A DNA stretch of 64,000 bases from Ruegeria lacuscaerulensis. GTDB lineage: Bacteria; Pseudomonadota; Alphaproteobacteria; Rhodobacterales; Rhodobacteraceae. Shown here one piece after another: positions 26,931 to 36,235 of this stretch. The notes beneath the pieces were generated by a model. It had not been told where the DNA came from. It was given only the letters and a program-made list of their open reading frames with translations, and did no database searches. Position numbers and translations under genes: made by a program. Each line of letters starts with the position of its first letter. Position 1 is the stretch's first letter. Location: contig NZ_WQGO01000002.1 in the NCBI RefSeq assembly GCF_013034685.1, positions 620,001-684,000 of the forward strand. Direction: 5' to 3'.

Positions 26931-27601
26931 GCGCAGGTCTTGTTACACTGTCTCTGGTCCTGTCGGCTTGCGGCGACAGCAGCCAGACTTCGGCCCCGGC
27001 GACAGCGCCAACTGGGTCAACGCAGGCCGAGGCAGATCTGGTCAAACAGGCCGCTGCCATGCAAAAGACCATCCTTCAGGGTGCCGTCGCCGGAGGTGCG
27101 ATTGGCGGCGGGATCGGCTTTGGGCTGGGTGGTAGCGACGATGCGGGAAGCGGGATTTCCATCGGTTTGGGGGCTGGCGCGCTTGCCGGCACCTATGTGG
27201 CCTTTGTTCAGCGCAACTATGCCGGCCGCGAGGCACGACTGCGCCAGATCCGAGAAGATCTGGACCGCAACGCCTCCGAGATGCAGACAACGCTGACTGT
27301 CATGAACCAAGTATTGGCCGCCCAGAAGGCTGAGTTGGACGCGCTGAACGCCAGCATCGCTGCGGGCAAGGCGGACCCGGCGCTGATCGAAAAAGAACTG
27401 GCTGAAGCCAACGGCAACCTTACCCAGATGGAATTGGCCATAGACGGTGCCACCAAACGACAGGCCGAGTTCACCGAGGCTCGAACGCTGACAATTGCCC
27501 GTGGTCAGACGGCATCGCCCATTGATGCAGACCTGACAGCGCTGTCGGACCAGATCACCCAAATGCGCGGGATCGCAAGCGATCTGGCGTCGTCGTTGTA
27601 A
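26900..27601 (+). CDS. Lipoprotein with glycine-zipper membrane segment
   Basis: A 233-residue protein with a lipoprotein signal peptide (VLSACGDSS, lipobox LSAC). Residues 60-105 form a Gly-rich hydrophobic hairpin of glycine-zipper type (GAVAGGAIGGGIGFGLGG and SIGLGAGALAGTYVAF). The remainder is a long helical, probably coiled-coil region. It is lipidated and periplasm-facing. The start ATG 26900 has GGAAG upstream. It overlaps the caspase gene and touches the next lipoprotein gene, so the three products probably act together. Exact function unknown. Confidence 0.8.
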   Translation: MAGRFYPTRIGAGLVTLSLVLSACGDSSQTSAPATAPTGSTQAEADLVKQAAAMQKTILQGAVAGGAIGGGIGFGLGGSDDAGSGISIGLGAGALAGTYVAFVQRNYAGREARLRQIREDLDRNASEMQTTLTVMNQVLAAQKAELDALNASIAAGKADPALIEKELAEANGNLTQMELAIDGATKRQAEFTEARTLTIARGQTASPIDADLTALSDQITQMRGIASDLASSL

Positions 27602-27612
27602 TGGGGGACAGA

Positions 27613-28017
27613 ATGATCCGCTTTGCCGCCCTGCCCTGCATTGTGCTGGCCGCATGTCAGACCACGACCGACCCGGCGGATGGAGGGTTCTTTGCCGGGG
27701 TTTCGGGCATTGCCACCGGAGCCTATGACGACCGGATCGCCTCCGCCGAGAGTGACGTTGCTTCGGCGCAGGCTCGAAATGATGCGTTGGCCGCGCAAAT
27801 TCGCAGGTCCGAAACAGAATTGGCCCAGCTAAAACTGAAAATACTGCAACAGCGGGATGCGATTGGAGGAGGTGACGCGGCAACAGCCGCACGCATTGAC
27901 CGCGTCCTGAACGACGCCCCCGGCGGTGCAACGCCAGATGCCCGGCTTGCAGCCCTGCAAAAGAGCATCGCGGATGCACGCGCGCTCAGCGCTGATCTGG
28001 CGAAACTGTCGGGCTAG
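27613..28017 (+). CDS. Small lipoprotein with coiled coil
   Basis: A 134-residue protein with a lipobox (IVLAACQTTTD, LAAC) followed by a helical region rich in Ala, Glu and Arg that should form a coiled coil. I prefer ATG 27613, which has GGGGGAC directly upstream, over ATG 27601, which overlaps the preceding stop. It is the last gene of the caspase-lipoprotein trio and converges with the next caspase gene after four bases. Function unknown; envelope location likely. Confidence 0.75.
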   Translation: MIRFAALPCIVLAACQTTTDPADGGFFAGVSGIATGAYDDRIASAESDVASAQARNDALAAQIRRSETELAQLKLKILQQRDAIGGGDAATAARIDRVLNDAPGGATPDARLAALQKSIADARALSADLAKLSG

Positions 28018-28021
28018 GACC

Positions 28022-29485
28022 TTAGCCCTGACATCCGCCCAATGCCCATCGGCGCAGGTTAACCTTCAGACCGCCGCCATATGGGTGCTGTTTGGCGACA
28101 TTCCCGGCCTCGGGGCGATTGACATAGGTCTGGGCCTGATTGCATAGGTCCTCGGGCGTCCATTGGTGGCAGTTCGAGCAAGACTGGTCTTTCCACAGCT
28201 CATCCGGCAACCCTTCGATCGGGGGAAACAGTGGCGCGCCTGCCACCAGCTGATTGATCGTCTGTCCGCGCACATGGTCGTTTCCGAAATCCAGTATCGA
28301 GTCCAGCGTCATCGGGGTATCGCCCGATGGCGCGATTTCTGACACCTCGGCCTCCGGCTCGGTCTTGCGGGTGACGGTTTCCTCGCCGTACTGCAAGGCT
28401 GCAAGACGTTCAGCAGCCTTGTCTGAAAACGCCCCCTCGGGGAAGCTCTGCAAATAGACCTCGTAGGCGTGGACCGTGTCATCAGCCAGTGCCAGTTCAT
28501 ACATCAGACGTTCGGTTTCGTTCGCCTCGACCACTGTTTGCGCCGGTTCTTTGAGTTGCGGCACAGTGCCGAAAGATTCGGCCAGCACGGTTTGCAGTAG
28601 ATCGCTGGCCTCGTCAGCATGAACACTGTCAGGATAGGCGCGCATGAACAGCATGATTTGCACCGGATCACGGTTTGTGATCGCCTCATGCCATAGCTCA
28701 TCTTCGCTCTGGTTCTGGACGATTGGTGTTTGGATCTGAGGGGAGAAAGCGAAATCCTGCGTCAGCGAAGAAGTATCCCACGGCGTTTGCAGCCCTCGGG
28801 TCTGTTCCAGCACATCCACGCGGACTTTCTTAAACAATTGTTCGATGGCCATCCCCGGTGTTTCGATATGGCTCGCCAAACTCAGCGTGAAGGGACTGTT
28901 GCCCTTTTCACCGTCCAGCGCGACGCCGCCGGGGTCAGTGGCATAGGCCAGAAACGTGCCCGTGGGGGCCTTCATCTCGGCCAGACCGTTGTCATCCATA
29001 TCGGCGAGATTTTCGAACGGGTTGTTCCGGCAGGCGTCCAGAATGACGATATTGGTTTTGTTATGTGCCGAGGCCATCTGGTGCAGGACCGAGCGTGCTT
29101 CGACCGCCATCAGGTCCAGATCGGCCGGGTCGCTCAGTGAGATATCAACGGGCAGCAGATAGTTCGACCCAAAGGACTGCACCCCGTGACCCGCGTAGTA
29201 GAACAGACCCACCGCATTCTCGCCCCCCTGCCGCAGATCGCGGCCAAACTGGGCAATGGCACGCTTCATTTCGATCTGGGAACTGTCGGTCAGGTTACGA
29301 ACCTCGAACCCGAGCTCGGTCAGCTTGCCGGAAATCAGCGTCGCGTCATTGACCGGATTGTCCAGCGGCGACACTGAACCATAGGCCGAATTTCCGATCA
29401 CCAGCGCAATGCGCGGCTCGGCCCAGGCGAGGCTGGTCCATACCAGGCTGATTATTGCAATCAGAGGGTAGAAAATGCGAAACAC
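28022..29485 (-). CDS. Exported caspase-fold protein with C-terminal CxxCH segment
   Basis: A 487-residue protein with a signal peptide (cut near SLAWAE) and a caspase domain (residues 22-245). His lies in FYYAGHGVQ and Cys in VILDACRNNPF. The middle part has short helical repeats (LWHEAITNRDPVQIMLFMRAYPDS type). The last 70 residues contain SCSNCHQWTPEDLC, a CxxCH motif of the kind that binds covalent heme in periplasmic cytochromes c, with two more Cys before the end. The start is GTG 29485 with AAGGAT upstream. It is divergent from the YceI-OmpA gene. A role as redox-sensing or heme-linked periplasmic protease is only inference. Confidence 0.86.
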   Translation of the reverse strand: MFRIFYPLIAIISLVWTSLAWAEPRIALVIGNSAYGSVSPLDNPVNDATLISGKLTELGFEVRNLTDSSQIEMKRAIAQFGRDLRQGGENAVGLFYYAGHGVQSFGSNYLLPVDISLSDPADLDLMAVEARSVLHQMASAHNKTNIVILDACRNNPFENLADMDDNGLAEMKAPTGTFLAYATDPGGVALDGEKGNSPFTLSLASHIETPGMAIEQLFKKVRVDVLEQTRGLQTPWDTSSLTQDFAFSPQIQTPIVQNQSEDELWHEAITNRDPVQIMLFMRAYPDSVHADEASDLLQTVLAESFGTVPQLKEPAQTVVEANETERLMYELALADDTVHAYEVYLQSFPEGAFSDKAAERLAALQYGEETVTRKTEPEAEVSEIAPSGDTPMTLDSILDFGNDHVRGQTINQLVAGAPLFPPIEGLPDELWKDQSCSNCHQWTPEDLCNQAQTYVNRPEAGNVAKQHPYGGGLKVNLRRWALGGCQG

Positions 29486-29635
29486 GTCGGATCCTTTGTC
29501 GCCGTTCTTTTATCACACCCGTGACGTCGTAGCATCATGCCAATCTGAATATATCTAAATCTATCGTTTGACTTTATTGTGGCCATCGCCTGACATATCC
29601 CGGATTGGCGATCAAGCATAGGAAGAGGGTCACAC
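29486..29635. promoter_or_regulatory. Divergent promoter region between the CxxCH caspase and YceI-OmpA genes
   Basis: A 150-base AT-richer gap between divergent start codons. On the plus strand TTGACT at 29568-29573 is a plausible -35 element, but no clear -10 follows at 17 bases. No terminator or small gene was seen in it. Confidence 0.3.
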
Positions 29636-30691
29636 ATGCCGCGTTCAAACCTGATGCGAAGCTTTTTTGCCATAGCCAGCCTTATGCTGGCCAACGCGAC
29701 ATGGGCGCAAAGCGCTGATCCGTTTGAACACGGCTGGACGCTGGATGGTGCCGCGTCCGAGTTGCAATTCTTGTCGGTCAAGAAAAGCTCGGTCGCGGAG
29801 AATAGCGGGTTTGCCAGCCTGTCAGGCGTGATCGGCCCGGACGGTGCCGCCGAGATCCGGGTGCAGATGGACAGCGTGGATACCAAGATCGACCTGCGCA
29901 ACGTGCGGATGCGCTTTTTGTTCTTTGAAACCTTCAAATACCCCGAGGCCATTATCACCGCCCAGCTTCCGCCCGAAAAGCTGGTCGACCTGCATCAGGC
30001 CCGGCACAAGATCATCGACCTTCCCTATTCTCTGTCGCTACACGGTGTGACCAAGGATGGCGTCGCGCAGGTCGCCATCACTTTGGTCGACAATGACCGC
30101 GTGGCGGTGGCCAATACCACGCCGATTGCCATCGCCCTGCCCGATTTCAACCTCGAAGAGGGTCGCGGCAAGCTGCAAGAGGCCGCGGGCGTCGACATAC
30201 TGCCCTTTGGCTTTGTCAGCTTTGGGTTTGTGTTCGACCGCGCCCAGGCGGGCACCCCGCCGCAATTGATCACGGCTGCGGCCACCCCCGGCGCTGCGGC
30301 GCTTGAGACCAAGGGTGATCTGGACCGCGAGGCTTGCGAAGGCCGGATGGAGATCCTGTCCCGCACCGGCAATATCTATTTCAACTCGGGCAGCGCGCGC
30401 TTGTCCGACGCCTCGATCCCGCTGCTAACCAACCTGCATGACATCGTGAACCGCTGCCCGGACCTGACGATCGAGATCGGTGGGCACACGGATAGTGATG
30501 GATCAGATGCGGCCAACCGGGTGCTCAGCGAACGGCGGGCGCAGGCGGTGAACGCCTATCTGGTCGATCAGGGGATTGCGCCGGAACGTCTTGTAACTGT
30601 GGGCTATGGCGAAAGCCGCCCCGTGACCTCGAACGACACGGCAGAGGGCAAACGCCGCAACCGCCGGATCGAATTTGTGCCGGTGAACTAG
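29636..30691 (+). CDS. YceI-like domain fused to OmpA C-terminal domain
   Basis: A 351-residue exported protein (signal peptide cut near ATWAQS). Residues 30-205 resemble YceI/lipocalin-like periplasmic proteins: WTLDGAASELQFLSVKK, then RFLFFETFKYPEAIITA. Residues 235-351 are an OmpA-type peptidoglycan-binding domain with IEIGGHTDSDGSDAANRVLSE in shortened form, and RNRRIEF. GGAAGAGGG precedes ATG 29636. The protein should sit in the periplasm, tethered to peptidoglycan, with a possible small-lipid pocket. It ends 5 bases before the convergent third caspase gene. Fusion of these two domains is uncommon to my knowledge. Confidence 0.82.
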   Translation: MPRSNLMRSFFAIASLMLANATWAQSADPFEHGWTLDGAASELQFLSVKKSSVAENSGFASLSGVIGPDGAAEIRVQMDSVDTKIDLRNVRMRFLFFETFKYPEAIITAQLPPEKLVDLHQARHKIIDLPYSLSLHGVTKDGVAQVAITLVDNDRVAVANTTPIAIALPDFNLEEGRGKLQEAAGVDILPFGFVSFGFVFDRAQAGTPPQLITAAATPGAAALETKGDLDREACEGRMEILSRTGNIYFNSGSARLSDASIPLLTNLHDIVNRCPDLTIEIGGHTDSDGSDAANRVLSERRAQAVNAYLVDQGIAPERLVTVGYGESRPVTSNDTAEGKRRNRRIEFVPVN

Positions 30692-30696
30692 AGGCG

Positions 30697-32631
30697 TCAG
30701 TTCGCCGCCAGGATGATCGGATCGAACCCGCCGCTGCGCCATTGTTGCAGGGCCGAGATGAAATTCGGCCCCGGCACACCGTCGATGGTGCTGTTGTAGT
30801 ACCCGGCCTTTTGCAGCAGCTTTTGCACTTCCATCACCGTCTCGCGCGTCCACTGGTCCGAGGCCAGCGACAGTTGGTTCATGATCGCCCCGTCATCCTC
30901 AGCCGCGCCACGCAGCAACATGCGCGCGGCCTCAAGCGGATCGCGGGGCACGCCGCGCCCTTCGTCCAGCAGGATCGCCGCTGCCAAATAGCCCTGATAT
31001 TCGCCTTCACGTGCAGCGCGCTGGAAATAGCCAAGTGCCTGATCGGGCGAACCTGTAATTCCATCCTGCGCCAGAACGCCCAGATTGAAAGTCGCCTTGG
31101 CTGACCCCCCATTCGCTGCCTGTTGCAACAGCGCGATTGCGCGCGCTTCGTCCTTGGGGACGATCTGACCTTCAAACAGAGTTACGGCAAGATTGATCAT
31201 CGCATCAAAGCTGCCCCCTTGGGCGGCTTGTTCATACAAAGATAGCGCTTTGGCTTGATCCTGCGACACGCCTGTGCCGCCCTCATGCAGCTGTGCCAGC
31301 GAGACCATGGCCCGCAGGTCCCCGGCTTCGGCCGCTTGCTTGTAAAGCGTTACCGCCCGATCCACGTCACCGGCGGCAATCGTCGCTCGCGCCAACAGTG
31401 CCACGTAGTGCGTCAAATCAGGCGTTTGCGCCGCTGCAGCGCTGCACGCCTGAATGGCCGTCAGGGCATTTTCCTGAAGACGGCTAAAGGGCACGCCGGG
31501 GATGCTGGCCGTGCGGTCGCGTGGATGCGTTGCCAGACGTTCGCAGATACCGCCGGGTGTGCTGTCCTCGGGGCGCGGGATGGATGCGATCAGACGCTGC
31601 GCCTGTGCCGCATGGGCACCGTCGGGATATTGCTCAAGATAGAACTCCAGCAGTGGGCGCATCCGGCTGCGCTGCGCCAGCTTCCACAGACGCTCAGCCT
31701 GTTCGTCTTTGTCCTCGACAGCCACCGCGCGGGTCAGTGTCTGCCCCTGCCCGGCCCGGTCCAAAAAGGCCACAACCTCATTCACATGTGCGCCCTGCGG
31801 GTAGCGATCCATATAGAGCTGCATCAGGGACGCATCCTGCGCATTGGCGGCAACCTGCCACAGCAGCGTCTCCTCAGACGCCGTGACAGGGCTATTGTCG
31901 AACCGGAACTGCCGCGTCAGGGACGAGTTATCCCACGGAATCTGCCTTCCCCCTGTCGAGGCCAGCACGTCCTTGCGCACCGAGATCATCAGATCCGAAA
32001 TATCCTGCCCGGGTGTGTAAATATGGCTCAGCAGCGCCTCGGTGAAAAAGCTGTTCCGGCCGGTGCCGTCATAGGCCACGTTGTCGGGTTGGGTGGCATA
32101 GGCGAACATGAAGTCCGCCGCGCTGCCAACCCGTGCCAGACCCTCGCCACCAACCTCGAGTCCCGTTCCTTCGAACGGGTTGTCGCGGCAGGCATCCAGA
32201 AACACCAGACGGATGCCGTCCGAGCGTTCCATCCGGTTGACGAATTCCTCCATCTGGATGGTCTGTTCAGGGATGTCTTCGGGCTTGGTGATCTGCGCAT
32301 CGACAGGGACCAAATAATTGCGTCCGTTCACCTGAAACCCGTGCCCGGCGTAGAACAATAGCGATACATCGGAATCCGCAGCAGTCGTGCCATAGGACTC
32401 TGCCAGCGACAACATCTCATCCCGAGTCAGGTCGGTGCCCAGAAACACCTCGAACCCCAGCCCTTCCAGCGCGATAGCCAGATCCGAGGCATCGTTGATC
32501 GGGTTGTCCAGCGGGCTGACCGACACGTAATCGGAATTGCCGATGATCAGCGCAACTCGCTTATCCGCCAGCACCATGGTTGCGCTGAACAACATCAGGA
32601 TAAGCGCTGCGAAGCAACGTTTCAGAGGCAC
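30697..32631 (-). CDS. Exported caspase-fold protein with Sel1 repeats and peptidoglycan-binding-like C-terminus
   Basis: A 644-residue protein. The signal peptide is cut near MVLADK. The caspase domain (residues 24-250) has His in LLFYAGHGFQ and Cys in VFLDACRDNPF. A helical linker is followed by at least four Sel1/TPR-like repeats (about 430-580; DRAVTLYKQAAEAGDLRAM, KALSLYEQAAQGGSFDAM). The last 45 residues (VMEVQKLLQKAGYYNSTIDG) resemble a PG_binding_1 module. The start is GTG 32631 with GGAG upstream. It lies 19 bases downstream of tpsA on the same strand, so it probably shares its transcript. Confidence 0.86.
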   Translation of the reverse strand: MPLKRCFAALILMLFSATMVLADKRVALIIGNSDYVSVSPLDNPINDASDLAIALEGLGFEVFLGTDLTRDEMLSLAESYGTTAADSDVSLLFYAGHGFQVNGRNYLVPVDAQITKPEDIPEQTIQMEEFVNRMERSDGIRLVFLDACRDNPFEGTGLEVGGEGLARVGSAADFMFAYATQPDNVAYDGTGRNSFFTEALLSHIYTPGQDISDLMISVRKDVLASTGGRQIPWDNSSLTRQFRFDNSPVTASEETLLWQVAANAQDASLMQLYMDRYPQGAHVNEVVAFLDRAGQGQTLTRAVAVEDKDEQAERLWKLAQRSRMRPLLEFYLEQYPDGAHAAQAQRLIASIPRPEDSTPGGICERLATHPRDRTASIPGVPFSRLQENALTAIQACSAAAAQTPDLTHYVALLARATIAAGDVDRAVTLYKQAAEAGDLRAMVSLAQLHEGGTGVSQDQAKALSLYEQAAQGGSFDAMINLAVTLFEGQIVPKDEARAIALLQQAANGGSAKATFNLGVLAQDGITGSPDQALGYFQRAAREGEYQGYLAAAILLDEGRGVPRDPLEAARMLLRGAAEDDGAIMNQLSLASDQWTRETVMEVQKLLQKAGYYNSTIDGVPGPNFISALQQWRSGGFDPIILAAN

Positions 32632-32650
32632 AGGTCCACTCTCCGACGTA

Positions 32651-35600
32651 TCAAAGCCCGATGGCGCGGGTCAGTCCGATTTCCGCTTGACCGACCGCAG
32701 CCACAATCGTTTCTACCTGCTGGTTCTGAACGATGGCAAGCTCGGGATCGGTTGCTCTTATCAACGTGATGGCCTTGCGGATCTCACGTTGGGCCTGACG
32801 GATCTGCCGACGGGCCTGTTGAACCGCCTCGCGGCGGATGGCGTTGCGCTCTTCGGCGGTAGTGGCCAGCGACAGGCGGCGATTGGCTTCGTCACCAGCC
32901 TCGCGGATACCCGCGCTGGCACCGCGAATGATGTCACCCACCGACTCCAGACCCGGCGGCAGGCCTTTCACGATACCGTCCAGCTCAGAGGCATAGTCGT
33001 CCATTGCCTCGGCTAAGCAGGCCAGATACTCGCTGACGTTGTCACCGCTGCTTGCGCAAGAGGCGATCTCTCCTCCAAATTCCTGCGAGGCATTGTCAAC
33101 CGTTCCAAGCGCGGTTTCGGCCTCGGTCACGGTTGTCACGGCAGTCCCACCTCCTCCGCCGCCGCCGGTAATGGTTGTGTCAACGGTTGGCGTCACCTCG
33201 ACCTCGGGCGTTGGCGGCACCGGGATTGGGTCGATAACGGTAACGACCGCGCCGGGAAGGGATGCCACCTGATAGCCAACATCTGCAGCACTGGACAGGA
33301 AGTCCGTCGTCAGGAAGAAAAAGGTCTCACCCCCTTCGGTTTCGAAAAACTCCAGCCCCTGGAACACGGTCGAGGTGTCCAGTGAATCCGACTCGGGGCC
33401 AAACAGGTAAACCGAGGGGCCGCCATTGATCGTGCCGGTGGTGAAGTTTGGTGGCTCTTCGCCATCCAGTACCGCGATATTATCGGGGATAGCGAACACC
33501 ACCGGCGAGGTGGTGTAATTCGCCGGGCCGACTTCGCCAACACCGGGTGCCCATGTATTAGTGAAATCCCACCCCGCAGCCGAAGCGATGGCAAAGAAGG
33601 TTTCCGTATCACGCAACTGAAACGTGGTCAGACCGGTCCCACCGGCGCTGGTTCCCTGACCCGAGTTTTCCGTATCCCAGAACGAGGCTGAAACCGACCC
33701 GGTGTTAATGCCAACCAGCCCGCCCAGCGAGGGGAAATCGCTGCCGGAAAAGTCGACAAACCCGTCGGAATAGCTGCGTATGACCGAACCACCATTGTTG
33801 AACCCGACCAGCCCGCCGACCGCTACCGTGTTGGCAGGTCCCGAGAACTGGCTGGTGCCATCGACATTCGAGTTCGAATAGGAATCCACCACGGTGCCCG
33901 AGTTCTCACCCACCAGGCCGCCCATAATGAAGTCGCCGAAGCCAACTCCCAATACCGGGCCGACACTGTGCGAACGCCGGATCGTGCCCGAGTTCTCGCC
34001 AACCAAACCGCCTGCAACGACGAAATCGGCCTCGATCTGTTCGACCGAAACGGTCGCGGTCGAGAAACTGTCGACAATCGTGCCGCCGTTGTTGATGCCG
34101 ACCAGGCCACCTGACACGTCGTCACTGCCGTTGAACCGCCCCGAGACGCTGACGGCTGAGATTGTGCCGGTGTTTTCACCGGCCAGAATGCCGCCGCCTT
34201 GCGCTGTCACGTTGGCGTTGCGGATGCTCAGGTTGCGCACGGTGCCATTCAAAGTTCCAAACAGACCGCCGAATACGAAATCGTTGTTCACAAACAGGTT
34301 GTCGATCGCAAAGCGGTTGCCTTCAAGCGTGCCTGAAAAGTCGGCAGGCACGAAGCCGAAGGACCAGCTGGACGTGGGCGAGGCGTCGATGTCGTTGGCC
34401 AGTGCAAATGACTGGCTGGAGCCGTTCAGGCCCTGCAACCCGTAGACATCGGTCAACTGAAACGGATTCGCGCCAGATCCGTTTCCGCCCGTGGCGCGCA
34501 GGAATGTGGCGTTGGGCGAGACGATGAAATCCCCCGCGAAAAAGCTGGGCAATGTGGCCGAGACCTGGTCCCAGAAACCAGCCACCAGGTTGAACGTGGC
34601 CACATTGATGCTGCCGCCGGGGCCGGTGGTGATCCGGCCAACGCCGTCAACCGCTCCCATTGCGTTCAACAGCAACCCTCCGCTGACTGCGTTGATCGCA
34701 CCATTGATCGTGATCACGTTATCCGCGACCAGGAACAACGTATTGGCTGCCATCCAGTCGATATCGGCGTTAATCGTAATATTACCCGCATCCGACCCGG
34801 CCATCGACGTTGTCAGAAACACATCCGCAGATTCAAGCTGGGCTTCCAGGCCCGCTTCGGTCAACGTGCCCGGGATCGTTATGTTCACCGGATCAATCAA
34901 CAGTTCGCCGGTTTCCCCGTTCGCGGCGCGAAGGTCGGTAAAACCCCGATAAACCAGATCGGTCTGACCCGAGACCTCGACAAAGCCGCCATCGCCCGAA
35001 ATATCCCCACCACGGGCCGAGATCTGGCCATGGAATTCAGTCAGATCGTCGGACCAGATGACCACGCGGCCGCCATTGCCCTCATCCCCGCCATCGGCCG
35101 AGATCGTCGTACCCGCATCTACAAAAGTGGTCTGCGCGGTGGGAAGCGTGCCGCCGCCTTGGAAATCGCCGCCGACCAGAATGGTGCCGCCATCGCCACC
35201 CCCGGCCCCGTCGGCGCTCAACGTTGCGCCCGCCAGTGTGATCGCTTCGCCGGTTATGGTGATTGATCCCCCGCGCACTTTAGGCCGTAGCGAGGTTGCC
35301 ACCAGCGTTTCCTGCGCCGAAGTGTCAATTCGGCCGCTGACCTGAACCGCACCGCCGCTGCCGCCAAGCACAACAGCGCCGGACACGCCTCCCACTGATT
35401 GCGCCTCGATCACACCGGACATGTTGATCACCTGACGCGCCGCATCGCGGGCGCTGGCTGCCTTGAGGTGGACGGATCCGCCATTGGCCTCGATCCGGCC
35501 GGAATTGGTAACCAGCGCCTCCATCATCGCGTCATCGCTGTCCGAGGGCACAGCAACCTGCAAAAAGCCGTCGCCGGAAATATCCAGCGTCACCTGCTCA

Positions 35601-36235
35601 CCCGCGCCAAGCCCGACCTTGCCCAGCGGCACCCGGATCAGACCCGAGTTCGAGACCTTGCCGCCGATCAGCGCCGCATAGCCGCCCGGTACGATCGAGA
35701 TCGTGCCTGCGTTTTCCACCGCCGCCGAGGCTCCGTTTCCGGCAAAATTGTTGCGCCCGTTCAGGAAGTCTTCATCAGTTATGTTCAAGGTCGAGGCCAC
35801 AAAGCCGCCCGCGTTGACCGCACCATTCGGACCGATGAAAATCCCGTTGGGGTTAACCAGGAACACCTGCCCATTGGCATTCAACTGGCCAAGGATTTCA
35901 CTGGTCGTGTCGCCCGTCACCCGGTTCAGGATCACACTCTGCTGTCCGGGTTGGAAGATATTGACCGTTGAATCGGCACCAATTGAAAAGCCATTCCAGT
36001 TAACAATGGCCGAGTTCGACCCTTGCGAAATGTCCAACTGCGTGCTGCTGGGCTGCGTGATCGTCACGGTGCCAGCTGCCACGGTCCCACCAGTTGGCAG
36101 CGATTGCGCGAGCGCCGTCGTGCCCCACAGCGCCGCCGTTGCCGACAGGATCGCACCCCGCAGCATGCTGTTGCGGTACTTAGAACCTACGACTAGCAAC
36201 AATACTGAAGCGGTTTTCGTCTTCCCCCAGGTCAT
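32651..36235 (-). CDS. Two-partner secretion exoprotein (TpsA, filamentous haemagglutinin type) with GLUG repeats
   Basis: A large secreted adhesin-like protein (1194 aa from the chosen start). The N-terminal TPS domain is recognisable from the NRVTG block and VFLVNPNGIFIG, needed for recognition by TpsB. About seven GLUG-type repeats (GGLVGENSGTIRRS, GGLVGFNNGGSVIRS and others) lie at roughly 33675-34290. The C-terminus is helical and Arg/Glu-rich. The start is uncertain: ATG 36235 has GGGAGGGG 8 bases upstream and gives an extended signal region, whereas ATG 36166 gives a simple 21-residue signal peptide but no ribosome site. It overlaps the end of tpsB. Substrate of the TpsB pore encoded directly upstream. 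Confidence 0.86.
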   Translation of the reverse strand: MTWGKTKTASVLLLVVGSKYRNSMLRGAILSATAALWGTTALAQSLPTGGTVAAGTVTITQPSSTQLDISQGSNSAIVNWNGFSIGADSTVNIFQPGQQSVILNRVTGDTTSEILGQLNANGQVFLVNPNGIFIGPNGAVNAGGFVASTLNITDEDFLNGRNNFAGNGASAAVENAGTISIVPGGYAALIGGKVSNSGLIRVPLGKVGLGAGEQVTLDISGDGFLQVAVPSDSDDAMMEALVTNSGRIEANGGSVHLKAASARDAARQVINMSGVIEAQSVGGVSGAVVLGGSGGAVQVSGRIDTSAQETLVATSLRPKVRGGSITITGEAITLAGATLSADGAGGGDGGTILVGGDFQGGGTLPTAQTTFVDAGTTISADGGDEGNGGRVVIWSDDLTEFHGQISARGGDISGDGGFVEVSGQTDLVYRGFTDLRAANGETGELLIDPVNITIPGTLTEAGLEAQLESADVFLTTSMAGSDAGNITINADIDWMAANTLFLVADNVITINGAINAVSGGLLLNAMGAVDGVGRITTGPGGSINVATFNLVAGFWDQVSATLPSFFAGDFIVSPNATFLRATGGNGSGANPFQLTDVYGLQGLNGSSQSFALANDIDASPTSSWSFGFVPADFSGTLEGNRFAIDNLFVNNDFVFGGLFGTLNGTVRNLSIRNANVTAQGGGILAGENTGTISAVSVSGRFNGSDDVSGGLVGINNGGTIVDSFSTATVSVEQIEADFVVAGGLVGENSGTIRRSHSVGPVLGVGFGDFIMGGLVGENSGTVVDSYSNSNVDGTSQFSGPANTVAVGGLVGFNNGGSVIRSYSDGFVDFSGSDFPSLGGLVGINTGSVSASFWDTENSGQGTSAGGTGLTTFQLRDTETFFAIASAAGWDFTNTWAPGVGEVGPANYTTSPVVFAIPDNIAVLDGEEPPNFTTGTINGGPSVYLFGPESDSLDTSTVFQGLEFFETEGGETFFFLTTDFLSSAADVGYQVASLPGAVVTVIDPIPVPPTPEVEVTPTVDTTITGGGGGGGTAVTTVTEAETALGTVDNASQEFGGEIASCASSGDNVSEYLACLAEAMDDYASELDGIVKGLPPGLESVGDIIRGASAGIREAGDEANRRLSLATTAEERNAIRREAVQQARRQIRQAQREIRKAITLIRATDPELAIVQNQQVETIVAAVGQAEIGLTRAIGL
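33675..34290 (-). repeat. GLUG-type repeat region of TpsA
   Basis: Roughly seven short repeats of the form GGLxGxNxGxIxxSxSxxxV encoded in tandem. GLUG motifs occur in large bacterial surface proteins and adhesins. Their spacing is irregular (about 30 residues). Confidence 0.7.

Noticed and set aside
30742-32361. Plus-strand frames opposite the Sel1 caspase gene
   Set aside because: The minus-strand frame has signal peptide, catalytic motifs and Sel1 repeats; plus-strand frames show none.
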